This document shows, one piece after another, positions 1 to 7,550 of a stretch of 64,000 nucleotides of DNA. Position 1 is the stretch's first letter. Each line of letters opens with the position of its first letter. The stretch lies in NCBI GenBank assembly GCA_015075585.1, contig JABTUB010000001.1, forward strand, positions 310,001 to 374,000, written 5' to 3'. The position numbers and the translations under genes are program-made. Source of the stretch: Chloracidobacterium sp. Its GTDB lineage: Bacteria > Acidobacteriota > Blastocatellia > Pyrinomonadales > Pyrinomonadaceae. The notes below the pieces were generated by a model. It was not told the origin of the DNA, did no database searches, and saw only the letters and a program-made list of their open reading frames with translations.

Positions 1-1
1 G

Positions 2-205
2 TACAATATCCTTGTCGAAGAGGCGAATATCGCGCTTCGCGGCCTCTTTATCATCGATCCGGAAGGCGTCCTTCAGTACTCCGCGGTTCACAGTCTCAAT
101 ATCGGCCGCTCGGTCGATGAGACGCTTCGCGTTCTTTCAGGGCTTCAGACCGGCGGCCTTTGTGCTGCCGATTGGAAGCCGGGCGAGGAGAACCTAAAGG
201 CTTAA
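2..205 (+). CDS. Typical 2-Cys peroxiredoxin, C-terminal part (5' end outside window)
   Basis: Only the last 67 codons are present; the reading frame is open to the left edge. The visible part contains the LFIIDPEG strand and, at visible residue 54, a Cys in GGLCAADWKPG. In AhpC/Prx1-type peroxiredoxins the matching VCPAGWKPG motif carries the resolving cysteine, so this is the C-terminus of a thiol peroxidase that reduces H2O2 and organic peroxides in the cytoplasm. The catalytic cysteine lies outside the window. The gene is followed at once by a hairpin terminator at 224-249. Family call is firm; the exact subclass (AhpC-like or Prx1-like) cannot be settled without the N-terminus. Confidence 0.85.
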   Translation, partial: YNILVEEANIALRGLFIIDPEGVLQYSAVHSLNIGRSVDETLRVLSGLQTGGLCAADWKPGEENLKA

Positions 206-223
206 CCTTGGGAAAGGTAGCGG

Positions 224-249
224 AATGGGCGGTCGATGCCGCCCATTTT
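224..249 (+). terminator. Intrinsic terminator after the peroxiredoxin
   Basis: Positions 224-232 (AATGGGCGG) pair exactly with 239-247 (CCGCCCATT) around a 6-nt loop, followed by T-rich sequence. It lies 18 nt after the peroxiredoxin stop. An in-frame ATG for the next gene sits in the loop, which argues that the next gene starts later, at 278. Confidence 0.7.
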
Positions 250-277
250 CGTGCCGCAAAATTGGAGGAATGACTTT

Positions 278-751
278 ATGCCAATGAGGATCGGCGACCC
301 GATGCCGCAGCTCGAAGGAGCGACCACATGGTTCAACGGCTCGGCAACGGACGCACAAGAGCACATTAAGGGAAAACCCGTGTTGGTGCATTTCTGGGCG
401 GTGTCCTGTGGAATTTGTAAGGATAAGATGCCGCAGTTGAGACAGTTGATCGAAACATACACGCCGGCAGGGCTTCGAACAGTGGCGGTTCATATGCCGC
501 GTTATGAGGCGGATACGGATCTTGATACGGTAAATGAATCGATCTCAGCACAGCACATTACAGAACCTACGGCCGTAGATAGCCTCCATAAGCTGAAAGA
601 TGCATTTCAAAATGAACAAGGCTGGGTGCCTGTGTATTATTTGTTCGATGCTGAAGGCAAGCTGAAGACGCGGGCGGCAGGCGAGTTCGGAATAGGCGTT
701 CTCAAAGGTGCACTTGAGAAGATGTTTCCCGGCCAAACATCGGGGAATTAG
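278..751 (+). CDS. Thioredoxin-like (TlpA/redoxin family) protein with CGIC motif
   Basis: A 157-residue protein with a thioredoxin fold: the LVHFWAVSC strand leads into CGIC at residues 44-47, followed by a helix with KDKMPQL and a later YYLFDAEGKL strand. The CxxC pair suggests a thiol-disulfide oxidoreductase or a redoxin of the ResA/TlpA type. No signal peptide is visible, so it probably acts in the cytoplasm, unlike most ResA proteins. ATG at 278 is chosen because GGAGGA precedes it at good spacing and because the earlier in-frame ATG at 236 lies in a terminator loop. A cis-Pro is expected near the GWVPVYY segment and is present. The substrate is not known. Confidence 0.8.
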   Translation: MPMRIGDPMPQLEGATTWFNGSATDAQEHIKGKPVLVHFWAVSCGICKDKMPQLRQLIETYTPAGLRTVAVHMPRYEADTDLDTVNESISAQHITEPTAVDSLHKLKDAFQNEQGWVPVYYLFDAEGKLKTRAAGEFGIGVLKGALEKMFPGQTSGN

Positions 752-797
752 GGCCTTCGGGCCTTGCGCCGCGGAAAAATTCACGAGAATATCAGAT

Positions 798-828
798 AAA
801 AGGCTGCTCGCGACGGGTAGCCTTTTTT
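798..828 (+). terminator. Intrinsic terminator
   Basis: AAAAGGCT at 798-805 pairs with AGCCTTTT at 819-826 and runs into a long T tract. It ends the thioredoxin-like gene 46 nt after its stop. Confidence 0.7.
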
Positions 829-853
829 GTTTTTTTGTCTTGCAACCTATAAT
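825..853 (+). promoter_or_regulatory. Candidate sigma-70-type promoter for the YidB/OmpA gene
   Basis: A consensus TATAAT lies at 848-853. The -35 position at 17 bp spacing falls in the T tract of the preceding terminator (TTTTGT, 825-830), so the -35 match is poor. Transcription from here would give a leader of about 165 nt before the ATG at 1023. The rest of 752-1022 shows no gene. Confidence 0.35.
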
Positions 854-962
854 ATGTTCGATACGTCAAAGGTCGGTTCGTAAGAACATCGGCACACTAT
901 GTGTGCCTCGGCCTGCGCTCGTAAACTCGAGACACTTTTAACAATTAAATAATTTCGGTTTT

Positions 963-997
963 GACCGATCTGTCCGCATCGCGGTTGCGGATAGGTC
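963..997 (+). promoter_or_regulatory. Hairpin in the leader upstream of the YidB/OmpA gene
   Basis: TCCGCA (973-978) pairs with TGCGGA (986-991), with a second short stem GACC/GGTC outside it (963-966 and 994-997). It is close to the strong AAGGAG ribosome site at about 1009-1014. It might be a leader structure or just chance; no known riboswitch fold was recognised. Confidence 0.25.
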
Positions 998-1022
998 GTT
1001 ATCTAAAAAAGGAGATCCTTCT

Positions 1023-2258
1023 ATGTTTGATTCGATAATTGAGATAGCAAAGAGCAAGCTCGGCCTGGGCGGCGATCAAGCCGGCTCAGTGTTGGCGGCA
1101 TTGCTACGTTACGCCGCCGACCCGGCCAACGGCGGCTTTAGTGCGTTCCTGGACAAGTTCCGTTCGGCCGGCCTCTCTTCGGTCGTTGATTCCTGGATCG
1201 GCGGAGGCACCGGCGAAGCGGTAACCGCCGAGCAGGTCGTATCTGCCATCGGCAGCGAGGCCGTCGGTTCGATCGCCTCTGATGCCGGTGTCAGCAATGA
1301 TGAAGCGTCGGCAGCGATCGCGACAATGATGCCGGGCCTTGTCGATAAATTAACGCCTGATGCAGAACTTCCGGATGACGACGGCATCTTTTCAAAGGTC
1401 GGCGGATTTCTTTCTGATTGGGGAAGTTCGATCGGCGGAGCGGTCCTCGGCGGCGCGGCTGTTGCTTCAGCAGTTGCAGGAAGCGCAGCGGACAAAGTCG
1501 GCGATGTAACAGGTGCCGCGTATCACAAGGGCAAAGAGGTGCTTGGCGGCGGCCTTGATGCGATTAGGAATGTCGGCGAGCCGACGGAGAAAGCGGATGA
1601 CGGGCCTGTTCTTCGCTGGCTGCTGCCGATAATCCTTCTTGGTGTGGTCGTCGGGGTTGGCTATATGTTCTGCGGCAACCCGCAGAAACCGGCGAGCAAC
1701 CTTGCAAATACGAATGCAAATCCGAATGCAAATCCGAATACAAATATTAGCAAACCTGCCGTAAACGTGCCTACGAACGCGGTTGCCGGGCTTGTAGATG
1801 TTGTGCTCCCGGATGGGACGAAGCTGCAGGCCCATCCCGGCGGCATCGAGGATCAGATGGTAAAATTCATCGGTTCTGATGAATACAAGAATGCAACGCA
1901 AGAGAGCCTCAAGGACAAGTGGTTCAACTTCGACGACCTGACCTTCAAATTCGGATCGGCCGAGCTCGAAGATTCATCAAAGCGACAGCTTGATAATATC
2001 GTCGCGATCCTTAAGGCTTTCCCGGAGGCAAAGATCAAGATCGGCGCCTACACCGACAAGAAAGGTGACGATGCGGCGAACCTAAAGCTTTCGGACGGCC
2101 GCGCAAAGACCGTAAAGGCAGCATTGGACAAAGCAGGCGTCGGTGGTCAGGTAGTTGATGCCGAAGGCTACGGTGAACAACACGCTGCGGTTGATGAGAA
2201 TGCTAGTGACGACGAGCGCAAGGCCGATCGTAAGACGGCGATACGCTTTGTGAAATAA
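1023..2258 (+). CDS. YidB-like (DUF937) domain fused to a membrane anchor and OmpA-like domain
   Basis: 411 residues. Residues about 1-130 match the YidB/DUF937 family: an amphipathic, Gly/Ala-rich helical domain with repeats of GSEAVGSIASDAGVS type. A glycine/alanine-rich stretch follows, then a single membrane helix near 199-218 (WLLPIILLGVVVGVGYMF), an Asn-Pro linker near 227-241, and an OmpA/MotB-like domain from about 300 to the end. The OmpA part has the F-x-F-G-S-A-x-L start and the NxxLSxGRAxxV core that binds peptidoglycan diaminopimelate. The topology puts the YidB part in the cytoplasm and the OmpA part in the periplasm, so it may tie the inner membrane to the cell wall. An AAGGAG site precedes the ATG. 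The role is unknown; the domain calls are good. Confidence 0.85.
   Translation: MFDSIIEIAKSKLGLGGDQAGSVLAALLRYAADPANGGFSAFLDKFRSAGLSSVVDSWIGGGTGEAVTAEQVVSAIGSEAVGSIASDAGVSNDEASAAIATMMPGLVDKLTPDAELPDDDGIFSKVGGFLSDWGSSIGGAVLGGAAVASAVAGSAADKVGDVTGAAYHKGKEVLGGGLDAIRNVGEPTEKADDGPVLRWLLPIILLGVVVGVGYMFCGNPQKPASNLANTNANPNANPNTNISKPAVNVPTNAVAGLVDVVLPDGTKLQAHPGGIEDQMVKFIGSDEYKNATQESLKDKWFNFDDLTFKFGSAELEDSSKRQLDNIVAILKAFPEAKIKIGAYTDKKGDDAANLKLSDGRAKTVKAALDKAGVGGQVVDAEGYGEQHAAVDENASDDERKADRKTAIRFVK
1702..1746 (+). repeat. Short in-frame tandem repeat coding for an Asn-Pro linker
   Basis: The coding sequence repeats units of the type AATCCGAATGCA about four times, giving N-A-N-P steps in the linker between the membrane helix and the OmpA domain. 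Such low-complexity linkers often vary in copy number between strains. Confidence 0.6.
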
Positions 2259-2284
2259 GCGGCCGCGAAGCCGCCGGTCAGGTT

Positions 2285-2314
2285 AAAGGCTGTGCCGAAC
2301 GGTGCGGCCTTTTT
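2285..2314 (+). terminator. Terminator between converging genes
   Basis: AAAGGC at 2285-2290 pairs with GCCTTT at 2307-2312 and ends in a T run. It sits between the stop of the YidB/OmpA gene and the stop of the minus-strand DUF4112 gene at 2317. Confidence 0.55.
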
Positions 2315-2316
2315 CT

Positions 2317-2811
2317 TTATATGTTGAGCGTGAATATCTCCCAGAATATCGAGCCGATCACATAGACACTTGCCGCTAGTGAGGCGATCAGAATAAGGAA
2401 CAGAAGGGCGACGAGTCCGAGCACGAATATGTAGTCGCTGCGGCTGCCGGCACCGTGTCCCGCAGCCCGTGTGCGAATGAGGTTCATATTCTGCTGATTG
2501 GCTTTCCATACGAAGTCGAAGGCATCGCCGATCAGCGGTATCGAACCGACAAGGTAATCAAGGCCCACGTTTATCGCCATTCTGAGCAGCGTTATCTTCG
2601 GCACACCGTATCTCACGCCTGCGAAAAGGATGTAAACCGAGGGCAGGAAGGTAAGCGTATCGCCGACGTTCGGAATAAGGCCGATCAGGGCATCAAGCCC
2701 GAAACGCCATTCGGTGCCGGGTACTCGAAAAAGGCCGTCAAGGTAGCGTGCCAGTTCATCGAGGCCCTTTTCGATGCGGATCTGCTTTTCTTGCGGTGTG
2801 ATATCAGACAT
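2317..2811 (-). CDS. DUF4112 family small membrane protein
   Basis: 164 residues with the conserved core of DUF4112: LDALIGLIPNVGD, then a membrane segment, then VGSIPLIGDAFDFVWKAN, a repeated I-P-x-x-G-D hairpin pattern. One or two hydrophobic helices near the C-terminus (FVLGLVALLFLILIASLAA) point to the inner membrane. The function of the family is unknown. It is the last gene of a minus-strand group with the HEAT-cyclophilin and OsmC genes, 12 nt after the cyclophilin stop, so it is probably co-transcribed with them. Confidence 0.85.
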   Translation of the reverse strand: MSDITPQEKQIRIEKGLDELARYLDGLFRVPGTEWRFGLDALIGLIPNVGDTLTFLPSVYILFAGVRYGVPKITLLRMAINVGLDYLVGSIPLIGDAFDFVWKANQQNMNLIRTRAAGHGAGSRSDYIFVLGLVALLFLILIASLAASVYVIGSIFWEIFTLNI

Positions 2812-2823
2812 CGGTAATTCCCA

Positions 2824-5055
2824 TTATTTGCCGACGATCTTAACGCTGATTATGCGGTCGCCGCGGGCGATATTATCGACGACCTTCATATCCGCCTCGC
2901 TGACGTGTCCGAAAACCGTGTAGCCGCCATCCAAGTGCGGCTGCGGCGTGTGTGTTACGAACCACTGCGAGCCGCCCGTATCCTTGCCGCTCAGCGCCAT
3001 GCCTACGGCTCCGCGATCGTAAGGCAGCATATTTATTTCGCATCGGATCGACCAGCCGGGGCCGCCGTTCCCATCGCCGCGAGGGTCGCCGTCCTGCATC
3101 ACGAAGTTCGGCACGACACGGTGCACTCTAACGCCGTTAAAGTAACCGCTGCGTGCAAGCTTTATAAAATTATCGACGGTCAGCGAGGCTTCCTCAGCGG
3201 CGAAGACGATCGAAAATGTACCCTTTTCCGTGGTCAGCACGGCCTTGACCGAGCCGTTCTTACGCGACAATGCGCGCGCATAGTCAGCATCGCTGTTCAG
3301 AACCTGCCCGAGCCGCGTGCCGAACGCGGAAAGGTACGGCTGTACTTGATCTTTGTGTTTATCGCGTGCGACCTCGAGAGTCATCGCAATACCGGGAGAT
3401 CGTTTTATCAGCTCTGTATCATCGAGTATCTCCAGGGCCTTTTTGCGGACGAGATAATCCCGCGCCGACAGTGCGATGCTGAACGTGCCGACACCGGCAT
3501 TCTTGTCGAGCTTGGCAAGAGCATCAAGTATCGCAAGTTGAGCGTCGTTATCGTGTTTGTCGGTGATAAGGGCATAGGCGAACGCGGAGTTCAGAGCTTC
3601 GACATTCGCTTTCGACGACGGAAGCTCGGTCAAAGCTCCGGCGGCGGCGGCTCTTACAAAAGGGTCACTATTCTTTAGCAGCGACAGCAGTATCTCATTC
3701 AGATTGTCCGGTTTGAGCGCGGCCATTGCCCCGATCAAGTCGGGTATCGACCGCAACATCCGATCCTGATCCTTTGCCTTGACCTTTGTAGCCATGCCCA
3801 CCGTGAGTTCGACGAGTTTGCCGCCGGCCTGTGCGATAAGCATATCGTCCTTTGTTGTCGCAATTTCGCCGAGTCCCTGTCCGTAAGCCGAAGCCGCGTG
3901 AAAATTCTGAAAGGCGGCATCTGCGGGCAGCGTGAAGTTTATCATCGCTTCCGGCGAAACACGGGCGAGAGCGATGAATGTCTCAGGATCGACATAGCCT
4001 GTACGCTCAGCGAGCCGCGTCAGAAATGTCTTGGCATCGGCATTATCGGCCCCTTCGAGCAGGCGGCCGACGGCTGTCGCGATCTCCAGCAGTTCGTTCT
4101 TGTTCAGCCGAACAACGACCGGTTTGAGCTTATCGGCCTTTATTCCGGGCTTAAGGATCGGGTCGCCGTGCATCGGCAGCAACAGCTGCTGTCCGCGTTC
4201 GATCAGTTTTGCTGCCGCTTTCGGATCGCCGAGGCTGCCGAGTGCGCGGACGGCTGCGACGCGTACCCGCTGATCGTCGCCATTCATTGCGGCATCGATA
4301 AGAAGCGGCAACGCTTCGGTGTCTTTTGCACGGCCAAGCACAGTTGCTGCATTTGCCCGCACGATCGGGTCCGCATCCCGCCGAAGCATCGAACGTATGT
4401 CGCCGAGAGCATCCTTGTACCCAAGCCTTGCAAGCGTGTTCAACGCATCGGCCCTGACGCGTGCATCGTCGCTTGTCAGGAAAGCCGCGGCCGTTTTTGT
4501 TCCGCCTTCGGGCCGCGCACGCAAAATGGCTGTCAGTCCGCTCAAGACGACTTCACGGATAGGCGAGCCGCTCCCCAATTCGTCATTCAACACATGTACG
4601 ATCGCCGACCTTAACGGGCTTAGATTCTCGTCCTTCGGGTTTGCGGCGACGATCTTGCCTGCGGCTTCGACAGCCCGCGACAGAAGTTCTTTATCCCGTT
4701 TCGGAGAGCCTGACTCGGCTTGCAGAACAAATAAAATCCTGTCTCCGCCGGCAGCCGCTTCGATCTCGCCCAATGCGAAAACAGCCGCGGTCAAAACGGC
4801 TCCTGAATTGTTTTTGTCCTCAAATAACGCAGTAAGTGCGGGAATAGCTTTCTGACTGCCGATCCGTCCGGCCGCCAAGGCGGCTCGCGCGCGGACAGCA
4901 GCGTTTGGCGACCGCATCAGCTCGGCGAGGCGGTCATCATAACGCCTCGCGTCCTCGGCCTTGAGGATCTCAATACCGGTTTTCAGCGGCACTTGTGCTG
5001 CAGCGATCGAACCAAGAACAAAAATTAGGACGATCACCGCAAAGATCTTATTCAT
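2824..5055 (-). CDS. Secreted HEAT-repeat protein with C-terminal cyclophilin peptidyl-prolyl isomerase domain
   Basis: 743 residues. An N-terminal signal peptide (IFAVIVLIFVLGSIAAAQ) is followed by about 500 residues of HEAT-like repeats with the pattern VRARAALAAGRIG and VRVAAVRALGSLG. Residues about 601-743 form a cyclophilin-type isomerase: VHRVVPNFVMQDGDP carries the catalytic Arg and the Gln, and GSQWFVTHTPQPHLDGGYTV is the usual active-site loop, so the domain should be active. It would act on proline bonds in the periplasm or at the outer membrane, with the HEAT solenoid as a client or partner surface. Its ATG overlaps the OsmC stop by 4 nt, so the two are probably translated in a coupled way. 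Confidence 0.9.
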   Translation of the reverse strand: MNKIFAVIVLIFVLGSIAAAQVPLKTGIEILKAEDARRYDDRLAELMRSPNAAVRARAALAAGRIGSQKAIPALTALFEDKNNSGAVLTAAVFALGEIEAAAGGDRILFVLQAESGSPKRDKELLSRAVEAAGKIVAANPKDENLSPLRSAIVHVLNDELGSGSPIREVVLSGLTAILRARPEGGTKTAAAFLTSDDARVRADALNTLARLGYKDALGDIRSMLRRDADPIVRANAATVLGRAKDTEALPLLIDAAMNGDDQRVRVAAVRALGSLGDPKAAAKLIERGQQLLLPMHGDPILKPGIKADKLKPVVVRLNKNELLEIATAVGRLLEGADNADAKTFLTRLAERTGYVDPETFIALARVSPEAMINFTLPADAAFQNFHAASAYGQGLGEIATTKDDMLIAQAGGKLVELTVGMATKVKAKDQDRMLRSIPDLIGAMAALKPDNLNEILLSLLKNSDPFVRAAAAGALTELPSSKANVEALNSAFAYALITDKHDNDAQLAILDALAKLDKNAGVGTFSIALSARDYLVRKKALEILDDTELIKRSPGIAMTLEVARDKHKDQVQPYLSAFGTRLGQVLNSDADYARALSRKNGSVKAVLTTEKGTFSIVFAAEEASLTVDNFIKLARSGYFNGVRVHRVVPNFVMQDGDPRGDGNGGPGWSIRCEINMLPYDRGAVGMALSGKDTGGSQWFVTHTPQPHLDGGYTVFGHVSEADMKVVDNIARGDRIISVKIVGK

Positions 5056-5501
5056 ATATTTTGATCTGCCGTTCCTTGAGAGAGGTCGATCACTTCGTAG
5101 CTCGACGTTATCTCGACCGTCGGACGAATGGTTGCCGCTACCGAGCAGTATTTTGTATCCGACAGCTCGATCGAGCGTTCGACGGCATCGGGCGAAACGC
5201 CGCGGCCGTACACGATATGGTGGACGTGCATCTTTGTGAACTTTCGCGGATGATCATCGGAACGCGTTCCGGCGACCTCGATATTGTAATCCGTTACGTC
5301 TTGGCGCTTTTTCTTCAGGATCGAGATCACGTCGGCGGCCGTGCACGCCGCGAGCGATATCAAGAGCATCTCGACCGGCGAGGGTGCCGAGCGTCTATCT
5401 GCTTTTGTATCAAGCGCATACGCATGACCTGACGGCGATGTGCCGATAAAGAATTCATCACCCGCATAGCGGACCGTGGCTTTGTAGTCGTTATTTGTCA
5501 T
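5052..5501 (-). CDS. OsmC family peroxidase-like protein
   Basis: 149 residues with the OsmC/Ohr fold signature: a first redox Cys in ISLAACTAADVI and helix-rich centre, preceded by the PSPVEMLL motif. The second Cys is in the C-terminal part (KYCSVAATI). OsmC proteins reduce organic hydroperoxides with a cysteine pair in the cytoplasm. This version resembles the YhfA-like subgroup more than Ohr, judged by the SLAACTAADV motif, but that split is tentative. First gene of the minus-strand group; its stop overlaps the next gene by 4 nt. Confidence 0.88.
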   Translation of the reverse strand: MTNNDYKATVRYAGDEFFIGTSPSGHAYALDTKADRRSAPSPVEMLLISLAACTAADVISILKKKRQDVTDYNIEVAGTRSDDHPRKFTKMHVHHIVYGRGVSPDAVERSIELSDTKYCSVAATIRPTVEITSSYEVIDLSQGTADQNI

Positions 5502-5557
5502 AAAATCCGATCTCGTAAATATTGCGATTTTAGCATAACGACAGCAGGCCTTGGCAT

Positions 5558-5585
5558 TTGCCGAACAACTATTGGCACGTAAAAT
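5558..5585 (+). promoter_or_regulatory. Candidate promoter for the glycine-zipper protein
   Basis: TTGCCG at 5558-5563 and TAAAAT at 5580-5585 are separated by 16 bp, in the 148-bp space between the divergent OsmC gene and the gene starting at 5650. The predicted leader is about 58 nt and ends in an AGGAGA ribosome site. Confidence 0.4.
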
Positions 5586-5649
5586 GCTTCACACATCTGC
5601 AGGTCGGTGTGTGCGGCAGTTTTCGGCACGGCCTTTCAGGAGAAATGCA

Positions 5650-7254
5650 ATGAAGATGATCTTAAGATCGGCCTCAACGGCGGTATTTGTACTTGGACTG
5701 GTATTTGGCATCGCGTCTGTCGGCAATGCTCAGGCACGCAGCCAGAAGGATGTGCGCGATGCGATCCGCAGTGCCAACTCAAACCTCGACAACCTCGAAT
5801 ACAGCATCAAGTCGCAAATGCAGAGCGGGTCTGTGAGTGCGGGCGAACTCGGCGATATCATAGCGGGAACGAGAGAGCTTCGCGCAGCGGTTCGCGAATT
5901 TCAGCAGAATTTTGACCGCAAGGGTGAAACGCGCCGCGACGTTGAAGGCATCGTCGATCGTGCGCGGCGGCTCGATCGCAAAATGCGCAGTGCGGGCGTT
6001 AATAGCCGTGTACTTGACGATTGGGACGGCGTATGCCGCCAGATCGAGCGCATTGCAAACAACTACGGCATTATTCCGGATTGGACATCGAACAATTCAC
6101 AGCCCTCCACCGACAACAACGATATGTATGCCGCCGGAAACGTGGTTGATATGGGCCTCACCGGAACGTACGACCTCGACCCGCAACGCAGCGAGCAGAT
6201 CGACAATATCCTTGCGGATACAAATGTTGCTCAGGCTCAGCGTGACGAGTTAAGGCAGAAGCTGGAAGCTCCGGGCCAAATCGCGATCGCGGTCCGCGGA
6301 ACCGACGTTACGCTGGCAACGTCCGCCTCTTCGCCTATGACCTTTTCGGCAGACGGACGCGAACAAACGGGCCAGGACGCGAGCGGACGTTCGATCCGCA
6401 CCCGCTCGACACTGAGCGGCGATGTGCTGACGATCTCCTCGCTCGGCGGCGAAAGTGATTACACCATTACGTTCACATCCGAAGATAACGGCCAAACACT
6501 CAAGGTGTCGCGCAGGATTACGACTGAATATCTTGATCAGACGATCTTTACAGAAAGCGTTTACCGCAAGACGGATCAGATCGCTCGCCTCGGCATCGAT
6601 AACGGCTACGCGGGCGGCTCCTCTGACAACAATAACGGCAGCTATTCCGACAGCGATCAGCCGGATAACGGCAATTACGGCAGCGTTCCGACACCGAGCC
6701 GTCCGCGCGTCGGTAAATTCATTGTGCCGAACGGCGTTATCATCTCCGGCTCGCTGGATAATGACGTTGACACAAAAGTGTCGCAAAACAATGACCGTTT
6801 TCGGATGATCGTCGAGTCGCCTGATGAATTTCGCGGAGCGGTAGTCGAAGGTTACCTGACCGGCATCGCGCGTTCCGGAAGAGTTTCGGGCCGCTCGAAT
6901 CTCACGTTCAACTTTGAGCGGATCACGCTGCGTGACGGCACTGCGTATGACTTTGGCGGCACACTCCAGTCAATTCGCGATACGCAGGGTAAAAATATCA
7001 AGATCGATACGGAAGGTGCGGCACGCGGCGACAGCCAGACGAAAGAGTCCGTCAAGCGCGGCGGCATAGGCGCCGGCCTCGGCGCGATCATCGGGGCGAT
7101 AATCGGCGGCGGAAAAGGTGCGGCTATCGGAGCCGTGATCGGCGGCGGCGCGGGCGCAGGCTCGGTCGCGGTGCAGGGACGGGACGACTTGCGGCTGCTG
7201 AAAGGCTCGACCGTTACAGTTGTTTCATCATCGCCGATCCGCGGCCCGCGTTGA
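5650..7254 (+). CDS. Secreted protein of unknown function with C-terminal glycine-zipper
   Basis: 534 residues from ATG 5650, chosen because AGGAGA lies 6 nt upstream and because it begins a clear signal peptide (VFVLGLVFGIASVGNAQA). An N-terminal charged helical region of about 130 residues is followed by a Ser/Asn-rich beta region and a domain with the VPNGVIISGSLDNDVDTK motif. The end carries a glycine-zipper (GGIGAGLGAIIGAIIGGG and GGAGAGSVA), a pattern seen in outer-membrane or membrane-inserting proteins. A last strand LLKGSTVTVVSS follows. Similar proteins are, from memory, common hypotheticals in acidobacteria; no enzyme motif is visible. It is monocistronic, with a hairpin just after its stop. 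Confidence 0.75.
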   Translation: MKMILRSASTAVFVLGLVFGIASVGNAQARSQKDVRDAIRSANSNLDNLEYSIKSQMQSGSVSAGELGDIIAGTRELRAAVREFQQNFDRKGETRRDVEGIVDRARRLDRKMRSAGVNSRVLDDWDGVCRQIERIANNYGIIPDWTSNNSQPSTDNNDMYAAGNVVDMGLTGTYDLDPQRSEQIDNILADTNVAQAQRDELRQKLEAPGQIAIAVRGTDVTLATSASSPMTFSADGREQTGQDASGRSIRTRSTLSGDVLTISSLGGESDYTITFTSEDNGQTLKVSRRITTEYLDQTIFTESVYRKTDQIARLGIDNGYAGGSSDNNNGSYSDSDQPDNGNYGSVPTPSRPRVGKFIVPNGVIISGSLDNDVDTKVSQNNDRFRMIVESPDEFRGAVVEGYLTGIARSGRVSGRSNLTFNFERITLRDGTAYDFGGTLQSIRDTQGKNIKIDTEGAARGDSQTKESVKRGGIGAGLGAIIGAIIGGGKGAAIGAVIGGGAGAGSVAVQGRDDLRLLKGSTVTVVSSSPIRGPR

Positions 7255-7256
7255 TC

Positions 7257-7280
7257 ACGGCGTTCAGTGCCGTTTCTTTA
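7257..7280 (+). terminator. Weak terminator after the glycine-zipper gene
   Basis: ACGGC (7257-7261) pairs with GCCGT (7269-7273), then TTTCTTT. The stem is short, so it may be leaky; a stronger one follows at 7374. Confidence 0.4.
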
Positions 7281-7373
7281 CCCGACGTCTTCCTTGGCGT
7301 GCTTCACGGTTAGTGCTTTGAAGTTTGTGGTAACAGAGAGAGGCTGTTTGAAAACTTTTCCGCGTAGCGGCAC

Positions 7374-7401
7374 AAAACCCCGCCATTTATGGTGGGGTTT
7401 T
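7374..7401 (+). terminator. Strong A/T-flanked hairpin terminator
   Basis: AAAACCCCGCCA at 7374-7385 pairs with TGGTGGGGTTTT at 7390-7401 with one G-T pair and a 4-nt loop. The run of A on one side and T on the other lets it work on either strand. The remaining sequence of 7255-7550 holds this, the weaker hairpin before it and a further hairpin at 7454-7475; no gene was seen there. Confidence 0.75.
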
Positions 7402-7453
7402 GATCTTACGGAGAAGGACGCTAGAACGCCCTTTGTTGTCATTGCGGTCCTTT

Positions 7454-7475
7454 ACCGCGCCCTAAAGTGCGCGGT
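7454..7475 (+). other. Hairpin upstream of the winged-helix gene
   Basis: ACCGCGC (7454-7460) and GCGCGGT (7469-7475) are a perfect 7-bp inverted repeat with an 8-nt loop. No T run follows, so it is more likely a leader hairpin or an operator-like site than a terminator. Confidence 0.3.
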
Positions 7476-7550
7476 TATTTGCCCTTCGGGACTTTTAAGC
7501 CGGCGTTTTTTGGTGCTTTCGTTCCGCCTCGTTTATCATCAATTGCTGCT

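Noticed and set aside
236-277. Upstream ATG for the thioredoxin-like gene
   Set aside because: It is in the loop of the terminator hairpin and lacks a ribosome site; ATG 278 is better.
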